Shown here: piece after piece, positions 35,905 through 45,347 of the stretch
Layout: every line of letters begins with the position of its first letter
How positions within the stretch are numbered: the stretch's first letter is position 1
Assembly (NCBI GenBank): GCA_000510425.1
Contig: AZKM01000029.1
Coordinates: 1 to 64,000 of the forward strand
DNA from: Eubacterium nodatum ATCC 33099
Lineage (GTDB): Bacteria > Bacillota > Clostridia > Peptostreptococcales > Anaerovoracaceae
DNA length: 64,000 nucleotides
Reading direction: 5' to 3'
Translations under genes and position numbers: made by a program
Notes under the pieces: generated by a model
What the model was told of the DNA's origin: nothing
Databases searched by the model: none
Seen by the model: only the letters and a program-made list of their open reading frames with translations

Positions 35905-35933
35905 TTGCAAAAACAGGTATTTAAGAGTATAAT
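35905..35933 (+). promoter_or_regulatory. Promoter of the uracil permease gene
   Basis: TTGCAA (35905-35910), 17 bases, TATAAT (35928-35933), giving a short leader of about 35 bases. That leaves no room for a PyrR-type attenuator on this transcript. Confidence 0.65.
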
Positions 35934-35973
35934 TTTTCAGAATGAATTTTAATGAATTGGTGAAGGGGGAAGT

Positions 35974-37242
35974 ATGAAAAATAAAAACATAGTACAAGTC
36001 CAAGAAAGAGTTCCGTTGAGCAGAGGTATTCCTCTCAGTATACAACATACCTTTGCAATGTTTTCTGCATCTGTTCTCGTTCCATATATTTTAGGAATAA
36101 ATCCTGCCATTGCCTTGCTGATGAACGGCATCGGCACACTTATCTTTATTTTTGTCACAAAAGGAAAATCGCCTGCATACCTTGGTTCAAGTTTCGCGTT
36201 TATCGCACCTGCCCTTACCGTAATCAATAACCTCGGTTATGAATACGCTTTGGGGGGTTTTGTTATAACCGGTATAATATTCATGCTGGTCGCTCTGATA
36301 ATAAAATTTGCAGGGGTTAAATGGATCGATATTGTTCTCCCCCCTGCCGCCATGGGACCTGTCGTTGCACTTATCGGTCTTGAACTTGCGGGAAATGCCG
36401 CACAAAATGGCGGAATAGTTCTTACAGATACATACAAGACTATTGATCCGAAATTGGTTGTAGCGTTTGTTATAACACTGCTTGTTGCAGTATTCGGACA
36501 GGTTTTGTTCAGAGGATTTGCTTCTGCAATAGCAATTCTGATTTCAATCATAATTGGATATGTGGCAGCACTGGCACTTGGAATCGTTGATTTCGAAACG
36601 GTTCACAGTGCAACATGGCTTGCAATGCCAAACTTCTTAATGCCTAAGTTTAATCTGCAGTCTATTTTAATTATAATACCTGCTTCACTTGTAGTAATTT
36701 CAGAGCACATCGGACATCAGGTTGTAACATCTGAAATCGTAGGCTCTGATCTCCTCGAAGATCCGGGACTTCATAGAAGTCTTTTCTCAGACGGCATTTC
36801 CACAACTCTTTCCGGGCTTTGTGGTTCCGTACCTACTACAACCTATGGAGAAAACATCGGTGTAATGGCAATAACCAAAGTTTACAGTGTCTGGGTGATC
36901 GGCGGTGCTGCCGTATTTTCAATCTTACTGTCCTTCATCGGAAAGGCCTCCGGTTTAATTCAATCAATTCCTGCCCCTGTAATGGGTGGCGTCAGCTTTT
37001 TACTGTACGGAATGATTGCAGCCTCCGGAATAAGATTGATGGTAGACGAAAAAGTGGATTATTCAAAATCAAGAAATCTTGCAATGACGTCGGTAATCTT
37101 CATTGTAGGGCTTTCCGGTGCATTTATCAAACTTGGAGATGTTAAGCTCACAGGAATGTGTCTTGCAACAATTGTCGGCATCGCAATGGGACTGACCTTC
37201 TATGTATTTGACAAACTTAAACTGACAAATGACCATGAATAA
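35974..37242 (+). CDS. uraA: Uracil/xanthine permease (NCS2 family)
   Basis: 422 residues with about 14 membrane segments. NCS2 landmarks: QHTFAMFSASVLVPYI (~21-36), GSSFAFIAP (~72-80), GPVVALIGLELAGNAA (~128-143) with the substrate Glu, and SEHIGHQVVTSEIVG (~243-257) with the second substrate motif. A PTTTYGENIGVMA segment (~286-298) is also present. The closest match is uracil-type transport (UraA/PyrP). GGGGGAAG precedes the ATG. Gene orientation is opposite to its neighbours. Confidence 0.9.
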   Translation: MKNKNIVQVQERVPLSRGIPLSIQHTFAMFSASVLVPYILGINPAIALLMNGIGTLIFIFVTKGKSPAYLGSSFAFIAPALTVINNLGYEYALGGFVITGIIFMLVALIIKFAGVKWIDIVLPPAAMGPVVALIGLELAGNAAQNGGIVLTDTYKTIDPKLVVAFVITLLVAVFGQVLFRGFASAIAILISIIIGYVAALALGIVDFETVHSATWLAMPNFLMPKFNLQSILIIIPASLVVISEHIGHQVVTSEIVGSDLLEDPGLHRSLFSDGISTTLSGLCGSVPTTTYGENIGVMAITKVYSVWVIGGAAVFSILLSFIGKASGLIQSIPAPVMGGVSFLLYGMIAASGIRLMVDEKVDYSKSRNLAMTSVIFIVGLSGAFIKLGDVKLTGMCLATIVGIAMGLTFYVFDKLKLTNDHE

Positions 37243-37340
37243 TCTCCTGTTTTACCCATGAAAATCAATGTTGTTGTGGTAACAAATTATATTCTTACAA
37301 AAATATATTTTTTAAGAATATAAAACAGCAAAAAATATAT

Positions 37341-37390
37341 GGTGAAAAATATACCTGTAAAGATTTCAGATATATTTTTCACCATTTTGA
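37341..37390. terminator. Bidirectional terminator between uraA and the rubrerythrin gene
   Basis: GGTGAAAAATATA (37341-37353) and TATATTTTTCACC (37371-37383) form a 13-base perfect stem. T-rich sequence follows on the plus strand. A weaker 8-base stem TATTCTTA/TAAGAATA lies at 37290-37320. Confidence 0.65.
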
Positions 37391-37488
37391 TTATTTTATG
37401 GGGTTTTGTCTACAAGATATATTTTGTGCAATATATTTTGCAAATCAACATGATTTTCAAATCGTATCTATTATCTATCTAATGATTT

Positions 37489-38139
37489 TTAATAGTTCTC
37501 CGCATGAACTTCAAAATAGCTCAATGGATGATTACAGGTTGGACATACCTCAGGAGCCTTTATTCCTGTAACAATATGTCCACAGTTTCTGCATTCCCAA
37601 ACCTTAACTTCACTCTTTTCAAAAACTTTCGCAGTTTCTACATTATTCAAAAGTGCTCTGTAGCGTTCTTCATGATGCTTCTCAATTTCACCAACCATGC
37701 GGAATCTTGCAGCTAATTCAGGGAAACCCTCCTCTTCAGCGGTCTTTGCAAATCCATCATACATATCTGTCCATTCGTAATTTTCACCGTCTGCAGCTCC
37801 TGCCAGATTTGCGGCTGTATCTCCAATGCCATTAAGTTCTTTAAACCATAATTTAGCATGTTCCTTTTCGTTATCAGCAGTCTTTTGGAATAGTGCGGCA
37901 ATCTGCTCATAACCTTCCTTCTTTGCAACTGAAGCAAAGTAAGTATACTTATTTCTTGCCTGTGACTCCCCTGCAAATGCAGTCTCCAAGTTCTTTTCTG
38001 TCTGAGTTCCCGCATATTTGTTTGCTGCTTCTTTGATAACTTCCAGTTTGTCACCCTTGACACCGCAAACAGGACATACCGCTTCTTCTCCTGCGTTAAC
38101 TTCAAAATCTTTTCCACATACTGTGCAATGATACTTCAT
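37489..38139 (-). CDS. rbr: Rubrerythrin with rubredoxin-like Cys4 sites at both ends
   Basis: 216 residues; classical rubrerythrin is about 190. A short N-terminal Cys4 domain (C5, C8, C22, C25) precedes the ferritin-like di-iron domain ([18 protein letters not shown] at ~48; [20 protein letters not shown]). The usual C-terminal rubredoxin is present (C183, C186, C199, C202). Rubrerythrin reduces hydrogen peroxide in anaerobes using rubredoxin or NADH-linked donors. The additional N-terminal site marks it as a two-centre variant. GGAGG precedes the ATG. It is followed on the same strand by a flavodiiron protein gene. Confidence 0.93.
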   Translation of the reverse strand: MKYHCTVCGKDFEVNAGEEAVCPVCGVKGDKLEVIKEAANKYAGTQTEKNLETAFAGESQARNKYTYFASVAKKEGYEQIAALFQKTADNEKEHAKLWFKELNGIGDTAANLAGAADGENYEWTDMYDGFAKTAEEEGFPELAARFRMVGEIEKHHEERYRALLNNVETAKVFEKSEVKVWECRNCGHIVTGIKAPEVCPTCNHPLSYFEVHAENY

Positions 38140-38378
38140 AATTATTTTCCTCCTTGATTTTCAAAATGAATCTTTTTAATCTTTCTTGGCAATAACTTAT
38201 AGAATCCTTTTTATATAAAGACCATATTCTGAATAGAAAAGGTCAGAATATCAATATTTCCTTTGGCAATAAACCATAACTTAACCATAGCATTATATCA
38301 AAATCCGATATACACCGACATTTCAATTCTCAATAAACTGTAACTGAGATACCCTGCTCTTGATATCAGTATCTTAAT

Positions 38379-39770
38379 TTAAACTTCTTCAAATTTTGTC
38401 TTTGGAACCTTGCAAACGCCACAGCGAAAATCTTCAGGAAGGTCTTCCCACTTGGTTCCCGGCTTGATTCCCATGTCAGGTGCGCCATCATCCTCACTAT
38501 AAGTCCAACCACAAACCGTACATCTGAAGGTTCTTCCTCCTGCTGCAGATTTTGAAACGACCTCCACTTCATCGTCTTCTGCAATAAGTTCTTTTACCAG
38601 CTCCGGGATTTTGGCAAAGTCGCTTTCATCCGGATTCCAGTTTGTCTTAACCTTCTGACTGATAACCTCAAATCCTGCAGCTGTCAGTTCTTTCTCAATA
38701 ATACCCACAGATTCTCCGCTCCAGCCGTAACAACCGAAGGCTGCACCTTTTTTATTCTTAAATTTGAGTTCTTTCAGAAAGGACAGCCAGCCTGCGACAC
38801 TAGTAAGTACATCGTTAACACAGGTAGGTGATCCCACACATATAGCCTTGGATTTGAATACTTCTGTCATAATATCGTTTTTATCAACCTTTGAAATATT
38901 CATAACTTTAACGATTGTATCAGGGCTCTGTTTATTGATTTCATTTGCAATGGCATGGGCAAGCTTTTTGGTTCCATCCCACATTGTATCATAGACAATG
39001 CTTATCTGATTTTCTTTGTAGGCATCTGCCCATTTTTTATAAGTTTCAACGATCTGCATCGGGTTTTCCACCCACATAACCCCGTGTGATGGTGCAATCA
39101 CATCAATAGGCAACTTCAAGTCTTCAATCTCTTTAAGCTTAGGATTAACAAAAGCTGCAAATGGGTTTATGATGTTGGCAAAATACTTCATGGCTTCTTT
39201 TTCCAGCAAACTCCGGTCTGCCAAGTCATTAGTCAACTCTTCCACTGCAAAGTGCTGACCGAATGCATCCATGGAGAATAAAATGTTATCCCCCGTTAAA
39301 TATGAAGCCATCGAATCCGGCCAATGAAGCATTTTCATTTCTATAAATATAAGTTTTTTGCCGTTTCCCACTTCCAGTTCATCTCCGGTCTTGACTGTGT
39401 GAAAATTCCAACCGTTCTTTCCATACTGACCTTCTATGCTTTTAACTGCCATTGGCGTACAGTATATCGGAGTCTCCGGAATTTCTCTCATAAGAGCCGG
39501 AAGGGAACCTGAATGATCCTGCTCGCCGTGGTTCATTACTATATAATCAATTTTGCTTAAATCCCCACCCAAAATTTCTTTTAAGTTATCGATAAAATCA
39601 TCTCTGTGGGGAGTCCATACCGTGTCCAGGAGCACCACTTTTTCTTCTTCTATCAAATATGCGTTCTGACTTGAACCATTATTAATTGAATACTCATCAC
39701 CGTGAAAGGTTTCCAACTCCCAGTCTATATATCCGACCCAACTTACATTACCCTTTACATGCTTTTTCAT
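38379..39770 (-). CDS. Flavodiiron protein fused to rubredoxin (flavorubredoxin type)
   Basis: Start at ATG 39770, with AGAGGA in front; an upstream in-frame TTG is unlikely. 463 residues. The beta-lactamase-like di-iron domain has HGEQDH (81-86), later HWPDSM, MDAFGQHF and PSHGVMW. The flavodoxin domain spans ~250-395 (IVYDTMWDGTKKLAHAI). A C-terminal rubredoxin has FRCTVCGWTYSEDDG ... FRCGVCKVPK. It reduces O2 (or NO) to water without releasing reactive species. With rubrerythrin next door this forms an oxygen-defence pair. Confidence 0.94.
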   Translation of the reverse strand: MKKHVKGNVSWVGYIDWELETFHGDEYSINNGSSQNAYLIEEEKVVLLDTVWTPHRDDFIDNLKEILGGDLSKIDYIVMNHGEQDHSGSLPALMREIPETPIYCTPMAVKSIEGQYGKNGWNFHTVKTGDELEVGNGKKLIFIEMKMLHWPDSMASYLTGDNILFSMDAFGQHFAVEELTNDLADRSLLEKEAMKYFANIINPFAAFVNPKLKEIEDLKLPIDVIAPSHGVMWVENPMQIVETYKKWADAYKENQISIVYDTMWDGTKKLAHAIANEINKQSPDTIVKVMNISKVDKNDIMTEVFKSKAICVGSPTCVNDVLTSVAGWLSFLKELKFKNKKGAAFGCYGWSGESVGIIEKELTAAGFEVISQKVKTNWNPDESDFAKIPELVKELIAEDDEVEVVSKSAAGGRTFRCTVCGWTYSEDDGAPDMGIKPGTKWEDLPEDFRCGVCKVPKTKFEEV

Positions 39771-39949
39771 TTTAGTTCCTCTCAATTTTCATATTTCTTT
39801 TTACTTTAATTGCTATATTTTATAAAAAGGTCTCAACTCAATCAATATGTTTTATGGATTAAACCCGGAAAGTTAAAATAGCATCTTATACTTTTTAAAA
39901 ATATGTTTTGCACAATCATGTTTTGTAATGTATACCCCTCGGTATCACT

Positions 39950-41290
39950 TTAAAACAATTTTGTAGCCAAATATTCATCCCAGATTTTTTCCGGAACCAG
40001 CCTTCCGCCTGTCGCCCAACAGATTTGAGTTGTATTGTCTAATATTTGTTCAGTAAAACCTTTTTCATTCAGGTATTTCAGCGAATTTTCATGGTGAAGA
40101 AGCATTCCCGGTCCGATGAAGGAAGCGCAGCTTGAGGGCTCGATTCTAATATTTTCTGAAGCTATTAACATCCTCATATAATCATAAAGCCGTCTATCCT
40201 CACAAGTAAAATCTCCTGAGACAATGTTATTATCTATTCTTGTAACAAACCCTGACGGAGAGGCACAGGCAAGACCATCTGCATGGGTTTGTCCACTCAA
40301 GCCAAAGTCCTTTACATTTGCAAGTTCGTATCTCTGAGAAGCATATCCCACAAGAAGAGACGGACACATAACCGGTTCCGTAAAGAAAATATGGACATTA
40401 TCACCATACAGTCTCTTTAAACCATAAGCAACTCCTCCCGGAGCACCTCCCACTCCTGCCGGAATATAGACAATAAGCGGGTTGTCAGCATCAACTTTGA
40501 TGTTCATTTCCTTAAGCTGCCTATCCATTCGCTTTGCCGCCACCGCATATCCCAGGAAAAGATCAACTGAATACTCATCATCAATAAAATAGCTGGTATG
40601 ATCTGCGTCTGAGTTTCGCCTTCCCTCTGCAACTGCTTTGGAATAATCTTCTTCGTATTCTATCACTTCAACGCCCCTGCTTCTCAGCATGTCCTTCTTC
40701 CACTGCTTCGCATCTGAAGACATGTGAACCTTCACTTTAAAGCCGATAAAGGCACTCATGATTCCTATTGAAAGTCCTAAATTCCCTGTAGAACCCACCT
40801 GTATGGTATACTCGCTGAAAAAGTCTTTCATATCTGCAATTTTACGGTAGTCATCCCTCTCCGACAACTTACCTTTCTCAATTGCAAGAGTTTCTGCATA
40901 TTTCAAAACTTCATAGATTCCACCTCTCGCCTTAACTGAACCTGCTATCGCAAGGTGAGAATCCATTTTCAAAAGAAGTCTTCCCGGGATTTTCGCTCCT
41001 TCATTCTCCAAAGCACTTTTCATAGAAGAAATTTCTCTCAAAGGAGATTCTATTAAGCCACCTGTCTCTTCCGTTTCCGGAAAGCACATTTTTATATAAG
41101 GTGCAAACCGATTGAGTCTTTCTTCCGCTTTACTTATATCTTCATCTGAAACCACAAGCTGGCAAAGTCCGTCAATAATGTCAAAATTAAGAAGCCTTTC
41201 ATTGATCCATACCGTTTCCTTTCCCGATATAACATCTCGAATCACCGGATTCGCCTCAGCCAAAGCCTTTGCATATTCCTTAATTCCCAT
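39950..41290 (-). CDS. dsdA: D-serine ammonia-lyase
   Basis: 446 residues, standard DsdA length. PLP-binding motif SHLAIAGSVKARGGIYEVL (111-129) with Lys120; glycine loop VGSTGNLGLSIG (~166-177); AGVGGAPGGVAYGLK (~278-292). It deaminates D-serine to pyruvate and ammonia, feeding the PFOR gene in this fermentative setting. GGAG precedes the ATG. No DsdC or transporter lies next to it. Confidence 0.95.
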   Translation of the reverse strand: MGIKEYAKALAEANPVIRDVISGKETVWINERLLNFDIIDGLCQLVVSDEDISKAEERLNRFAPYIKMCFPETEETGGLIESPLREISSMKSALENEGAKIPGRLLLKMDSHLAIAGSVKARGGIYEVLKYAETLAIEKGKLSERDDYRKIADMKDFFSEYTIQVGSTGNLGLSIGIMSAFIGFKVKVHMSSDAKQWKKDMLRSRGVEVIEYEEDYSKAVAEGRRNSDADHTSYFIDDEYSVDLFLGYAVAAKRMDRQLKEMNIKVDADNPLIVYIPAGVGGAPGGVAYGLKRLYGDNVHIFFTEPVMCPSLLVGYASQRYELANVKDFGLSGQTHADGLACASPSGFVTRIDNNIVSGDFTCEDRRLYDYMRMLIASENIRIEPSSCASFIGPGMLLHHENSLKYLNEKGFTEQILDNTTQICWATGGRLVPEKIWDEYLATKLF

Positions 41291-41337
41291 AGGCTTGCTC
41301 CTTTCATTTTAAAATAAAATATTCTTAGTATATATGA

Positions 41338-42159
41338 TTAATTCTCCATCACATATGAAATGATATACTCTATATCATTTTGCACAGTTATGCCGGGAAC
41401 CTTTACTATAAATTCTCCCTTTATACCTTCCTCTTTTGCTGTAAGATCAAAATGACATAAAGCTATTCCCATATCCACCTTCTGTATATCACCGTATGAT
41501 TTGTTAAATCCCTTATCCGCCTTTTGGTAGAAGTGGACATACTTTCCTTTAACAACAACTCGCCAAGGCTGCTTATTCATTGCCGATGGTGCAAGTCTTA
41601 CCATTTTTAGCGGATTTAAAAACTTTTCAGCAGCATCCTCCGTTAGCGGAACATCAAAGTTTTCATTAAAGAACATTTTACTAAATTTATTTCTGCTGTC
41701 CGATCCGGCACCTTTTCTCATTAAGATTTCCCTTATCGACATCTTATTTGCAGGTACTCCGACGGGCATGACACATGGCATAATCTCGTTCTCTCTTATT
41801 CCGACAGCGTCATGAAAATGATCTCTGTTAAAAGTTCCCCCGAGCCAAACCGTACCAAGACCGATGCTTTTCGCAAACAAAACAACCTTTTCTAAAGTGT
41901 AACCATAGGCAATTTCCGCAAAATGTACAGACGGTACTAATCCCATTATGTATGATGGTTCTCCTATAATTACCGGACTTGACAGGCTATATTTCTCAGC
42001 ATCAAACATCTTAAGAAGTACATCAACTTTGAATGGATTACTTACTCCTTCAATGTATTCTTTCATCTGCTTCATTCTTTTCTCATCAATAGATTTTCCG
42101 TCAAAGGTTCTAACACTTCTTCTGGATTCTATCATCCTTATCCAACTGTCCACGTCCAC
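41338..42159 (-). CDS. Nitroreductase-family protein
   Basis: 273 residues. The N-terminus IESRRSVRTFDGK is the family's FMN-binding start, followed by a tandem half-nitroreductase layout (GLGTVWLGGTFNRDHF in the middle, LAPSAMNKQPWRVVV near ~195). This resembles the TM1586-type nitroreductase group. It is a flavin-dependent reductase; substrate unknown. The longest frame begins with GTG and overlaps the upstream transporter by 50 bases; an ATG at 42135 (residue 9) is also possible. Confidence 0.8.
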   Translation of the reverse strand: MDVDSWIRMIESRRSVRTFDGKSIDEKRMKQMKEYIEGVSNPFKVDVLLKMFDAEKYSLSSPVIIGEPSYIMGLVPSVHFAEIAYGYTLEKVVLFAKSIGLGTVWLGGTFNRDHFHDAVGIRENEIMPCVMPVGVPANKMSIREILMRKGAGSDSRNKFSKMFFNENFDVPLTEDAAEKFLNPLKMVRLAPSAMNKQPWRVVVKGKYVHFYQKADKGFNKSYGDIQKVDMGIALCHFDLTAKEEGIKGEFIVKVPGITVQNDIEYIISYVMEN

Positions 42160-43321
42160 ACCTTTCCTTTCGTTTCGTTTCTACAAAACGCTCAAACCAA
42201 ACTTTTACCAGGGCTGCCACAGGAACTGCAGCAATCATCCCGATAAAACCTCCAACTTTATTTCCTGCAAGGAGTGCAACAATAACGAGCATAGGATGTA
42301 TCTCTACGCTGTTTGATAAGAGTTTCGGGTTGATAACAGCACCGTCAAGAACCTGAATTACTGCAATTATAATAAGTGCAACTATCATGGTTTCTATCTG
42401 TCCTGTTACAAGTCCTGCTATTACGGTCAACCCATAACCAACGACAGGTCCCATATACGGAATTAAATTCGCAATTCCCACCACCACTCCAATCATCACG
42501 CCATATGGCATTTTTATAATTGCAAAGGCCATGCTTATTATAACTGCCATAACCAAGGCATCTGTCATCTCACCTCTGAAATAACCGCTGAATACTTCAT
42601 CTATATCTTTACAAATATAGCTAATGCTGTCATTGGCACGCTGAGACCAAAAAACCCTTATGATGCCTTTCCAGTAGTTTTTCAAATTGGGACCGTCCAA
42701 TAAAAAATATGCAGCAAATAGAATAGAAAACAGCATTGTACTTGCACCTGCCGCAATCCCTGTAAACAGCGACGGTAATCCCTTCGTGCTATGAAGAATT
42801 TCCATCACCTTACCGACCAATGTTTTCTCGATTTTAAGAAGGTAACCTTCTTCTATATTCAAATTGCCAAGCCATGATTTAAAACTGCTTTCAAAGGCTT
42901 CCGCCTGATTGATTATGCTGTTTACAAGGGTGTTTATGCTGTTTCCGTTTATTCCCTGCATCTGCTTTGTTATGGCAAATACCACAGCGGAAACTGCAAT
43001 GAGTAAAATCAAAAAGAATATTATAATAGTAATTACGGCAGAAAACAGATGAGCCTTTTTTTCGTCTTTTATTCCCACGGTATCAAGAAAAACCTTTTTT
43101 TCAATAAGACGACACAAGGGATATAAAATGTATGCAATCACCCCACCTATCATCATGGGTTTTAAAATAGTCCCCACCCACTGAATCGCACCGTATAACC
43201 CCGTTCCTATAACCTTGTACTGTCCTATCAACAGAATCAGAGCATATGCAATTCCTACGGTTAAGACTATATAAGCAGATAATTTTAAGGCTTTCTTATC
43301 TATTTTTTGAAAAAATCTCAT
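42110..43321 (-). CDS. AI-2E family transporter (second copy)
   Basis: 403 residues with the same membrane layout as the gene at 6250-7482, only distantly alike in sequence. Family segments are FSGYFRGEMTDALVMA, GIANLIPYMGPVVGYGL and LDGAVINPKLLSNSVEIHPM. Substrate unknown. It overlaps the nitroreductase gene by about 50 bases, suggesting one transcript. Confidence 0.88.
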   Translation of the reverse strand: MRFFQKIDKKALKLSAYIVLTVGIAYALILLIGQYKVIGTGLYGAIQWVGTILKPMMIGGVIAYILYPLCRLIEKKVFLDTVGIKDEKKAHLFSAVITIIIFFLILLIAVSAVVFAITKQMQGINGNSINTLVNSIINQAEAFESSFKSWLGNLNIEEGYLLKIEKTLVGKVMEILHSTKGLPSLFTGIAAGASTMLFSILFAAYFLLDGPNLKNYWKGIIRVFWSQRANDSISYICKDIDEVFSGYFRGEMTDALVMAVIISMAFAIIKMPYGVMIGVVVGIANLIPYMGPVVGYGLTVIAGLVTGQIETMIVALIIIAVIQVLDGAVINPKLLSNSVEIHPMLVIVALLAGNKVGGFIGMIAAVPVAALVKVWFERFVETKRKERCGRGQLDKDDRIQKKC

Positions 43322-43465
43322 TCATTTCCCCTTTATATTCTTTTATATTGTAAAATACCCTCTACACCGACTATATTTTACTTAAAAAAATCAACTTTTG
43401 CAAGATAAGTATGCTTTTTAAAAATATATTTATCTATGGTTTTTAGTATCAATTTGTTCTTTGTT

Positions 43466-43542
43466 ACAGTTATTTTGCAGAATTCTTAAAAATTTAAAAA
43501 ATTATTGTAAAAAAAATCAGAGTATGTTAAATTTAACTTGAT
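43466..43542 (+). repeat. Upstream direct repeat, copy 1
   Basis: About 77 bases that recur at 45113-45188 at roughly 85-90% identity. Both copies precede remnants of exported-protein genes, so they are duplicated promoter/leader regions. Confidence 0.75.
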
Positions 43543-43546
43543 AAAC

Positions 43547-43976
43547 AATGAAAGTGCAAGTAAACGCTATTCTTTTAGATATAATCTGCCCGAGGGGTAT
43601 AAACTTGTGACAGATAAAGAATATGGTCGGAAAAGCAAAATAGACCAGATTTAGAAGCAAAGGTGGGTTTTATTATAGTTCATCAGGAGGTCCATCGTAC
43701 TCTGCTAATGTCAGTTTAGGTATGGGTTATGGTTATGGCATGGTAAGTGTTAACATTGGTGTGGCATCAAACAAATCAGGTTCAGGACATTTTTTATTAG
43801 CACCAAACACTAAAAATTATTTTAGACCGTGGGCTAAAAAGAGAATTAAATATAGAGTTTATTCTGTGCAACACAGGACTAGAAGAAAAGGGAAATGGAC
43901 ACATTGGAGAACAATAGATCAAAGAATAAAGTCGTATGGCTGGAATAAGAAAGATGTATGGCTAAAGAAATTGTAA
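43547..43976 (+). pseudogene. Decayed gene for a Gly/Ser-rich exported-type protein
   Basis: Two frames read sensibly. KRYSFRYNLPEGYKLVTDKE runs up to about 43650, and then, in another frame, FYYSSSGGPSYSANVSLG continues to the stop at 43976 (C-terminus KSYGWNKKDVWLKKL). There is no start codon for the first part and a frameshift near 43640-43650, so the gene is 5'-truncated and broken. The Ser/Gly/Val-rich middle followed by a basic, Trp-rich tail resembles small exported proteins of unknown function. An intact membrane protein gene follows after 12 bases. Confidence 0.55.
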
Positions 43977-43988
43977 GGGTTAGAATTT

Positions 43989-44474
43989 ATGAATAATTTA
44001 TCGAAAAATAAAAGAAGAATATTTATAATAATTACGATAACTTTGATGAGTTGCTTTGTGTGTTTTCTAATATACTTTAATCATTATAAAGATTCTAAAC
44101 AGATAGAATACAAGTATTTAGGCACTTTCATTTGTGGTTCAGATGTGGGAGATGATGCAACTATTGTTACACTTTATGCTTCAAAGAAACAGACAGAAAA
44201 ATATGATGTGGCAGAAAAATCATTTGAGACTATCCCGGATCTCTATTTTTACTATAACCGTGGAGAGAGGAAATTGTATACCGGAAAAATAATAGAAAAG
44301 AAAAAAGTTGCTTTATTGTACAATAGAAATAATATAATTGGAGAACTGAATAAGAATACACTTGAACTGAAGTTTACAAAATCGAATCTTAAATTTAGAA
44401 AAATAAGCAACACACCGACCTTCATAAAAAGTGATGTTGACGATGGGCAGCTACCTCCGGAGTGGACATATTAA
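43989..44474 (+). CDS. Membrane-anchored protein of unknown function
   Basis: 161 residues. A basic N-terminus (NKNKRR-like, SKNKRRIF) is followed by one transmembrane segment (~11-29), then an extracellular domain rich in Lys and Tyr. No Cys-lipobox and no recognised domain. AAGGG precedes the ATG. It follows the decayed exported gene at 43976, a layout repeated at 45186-45818. Confidence 0.55.
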   Translation: MNNLSKNKRRIFIIITITLMSCFVCFLIYFNHYKDSKQIEYKYLGTFICGSDVGDDATIVTLYASKKQTEKYDVAEKSFETIPDLYFYYNRGERKLYTGKIIEKKKVALLYNRNNIIGELNKNTLELKFTKSNLKFRKISNTPTFIKSDVDDGQLPPEWTY

Positions 44475-44505
44475 AAAAAATATATCGTAAATCTTTCCAG
44501 GTACT

Positions 44506-44562
44506 GCAACAAGCAGGTGGCTTGTGAGAGAATCTGTTTTCTATAAAAATATGAAAAAATAA
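44506..44562 (+). pseudogene. Fragment of a paralogue of the 45348-45818 gene
   Basis: The frame reads ATSRWLVRESVFYKN before a stop. This matches ATSRWLGRKSVFYKK of the intact protein at 45348-45818. It is a small relic of a former second copy. Confidence 0.65.
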
Positions 44563-44699
44563 TGAGTGTAGGGTTTGTAGTGGAACGATTATTATAAGTA
44601 TTCTATAGACATTTATATAGAATTTATAGCCGGATTTTTACAAATGCTCTTTACTTCAGAATACCTTGTATATAATTTATGCAAATAGGAGGTTTCAAA

Positions 44700-44831
44700 A
44701 TTAAGAAGATTGGCGTACTATGAACCGGCACAATGGGTGCAGGAATCGTACAGGTATTGGCTCAGAACGGCTATGAAGTGGTTATGAGAGCCAGACATCA
44801 GGCTTCCGTCGACCTTGTTTTAGTTAAATAG
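44700..44831 (+). pseudogene. N-terminal fragment of 3-hydroxybutyryl-CoA dehydrogenase
   Basis: Behind a GGAGGT site the frame reads KKIGVL, stop, TGTMGAGIVQVLAQNGYEVV and about 15 more residues before TAG. This is the Rossmann NAD-binding start of Hbd. The expected ATG is ATT and the first glycine codon of the nucleotide loop is TGA. The rest of the gene is gone. The ribosome binding site and a TATAAT upstream are still present, so the fragment is recent or copied by recombination from a real hbd gene. Confidence 0.8.
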
Positions 44832-45098
44832 GCATATACATTCTTGTTTGTGTATGGAACAGAGTTTGCCGGATTATCCGATGTAATCTCTAAAGATAAT
44901 ATTTATTATGCACATCCATATTGTTCGCAAGAAAGAGGAAGTAAGAAAAATCATAACAGACTAATTCGCAGACATTTACCTAAAGACTCTAAAAATGCCA
45001 CCTCTGCTGAGGTGGCAAGAATAGAACTTTGGATAAACAAATATCCTAAAAGAATGTTTAATTATTTGACTCCGGAAATTATTTATCATTCTGGCTAA
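44832..45098 (+). pseudogene. C-terminal fragment of an IS30-family transposase
   Basis: The frame continues directly from the hbd fragment stop: YGTEFAGLSDVI (DNGTEFA motif with Asp lost), YYAHPYCSQERGSKKNHNRL (catalytic Glu region), ARIELWINKYPKRMFNY. No start. It differs clearly from the IS30-type transposase at the left edge of the window. Confidence 0.8.
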
Positions 45099-45112
45099 CT
45101 TCATTTTAGATT

Positions 45113-45188
45113 GCAGTTATTTTGCAGAATTCTTAGAAATTCAAAAAATTATTGTAAAAAAATTAAAGTATGTTATGTTTAACCTGAT
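45113..45188 (+). repeat. Upstream direct repeat, copy 2
   Basis: Partner of 43466-43542. It begins 15 bases after the IS30 fragment. Confidence 0.75.
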
Positions 45189-45335
45189 GAATTCTTTAAT
45201 TCACTTGAAGATTACGGGAAGAAAAAATATAAATCAATCAAGTTTATTTACAAAGCAAGAGGAACATGGCAAGGAAAGAACAAAGGCTATGTGTATATTG
45301 AAAGAAATACAAAATACAAACTTATAAAAAAGTAA
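45186..45335 (+). pseudogene. 3' fragment of a small exported-protein gene
   Basis: An open frame of 49 codons without a start (a stop lies just upstream) reads KKKYKSIKFIYKARGTWQG and ends KYKLIKK. It stands in the same place relative to its repeat as the decayed gene at 43547-43976. Confidence 0.45.
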
Positions 45336-45347
45336 AAGGTGAGGTTT

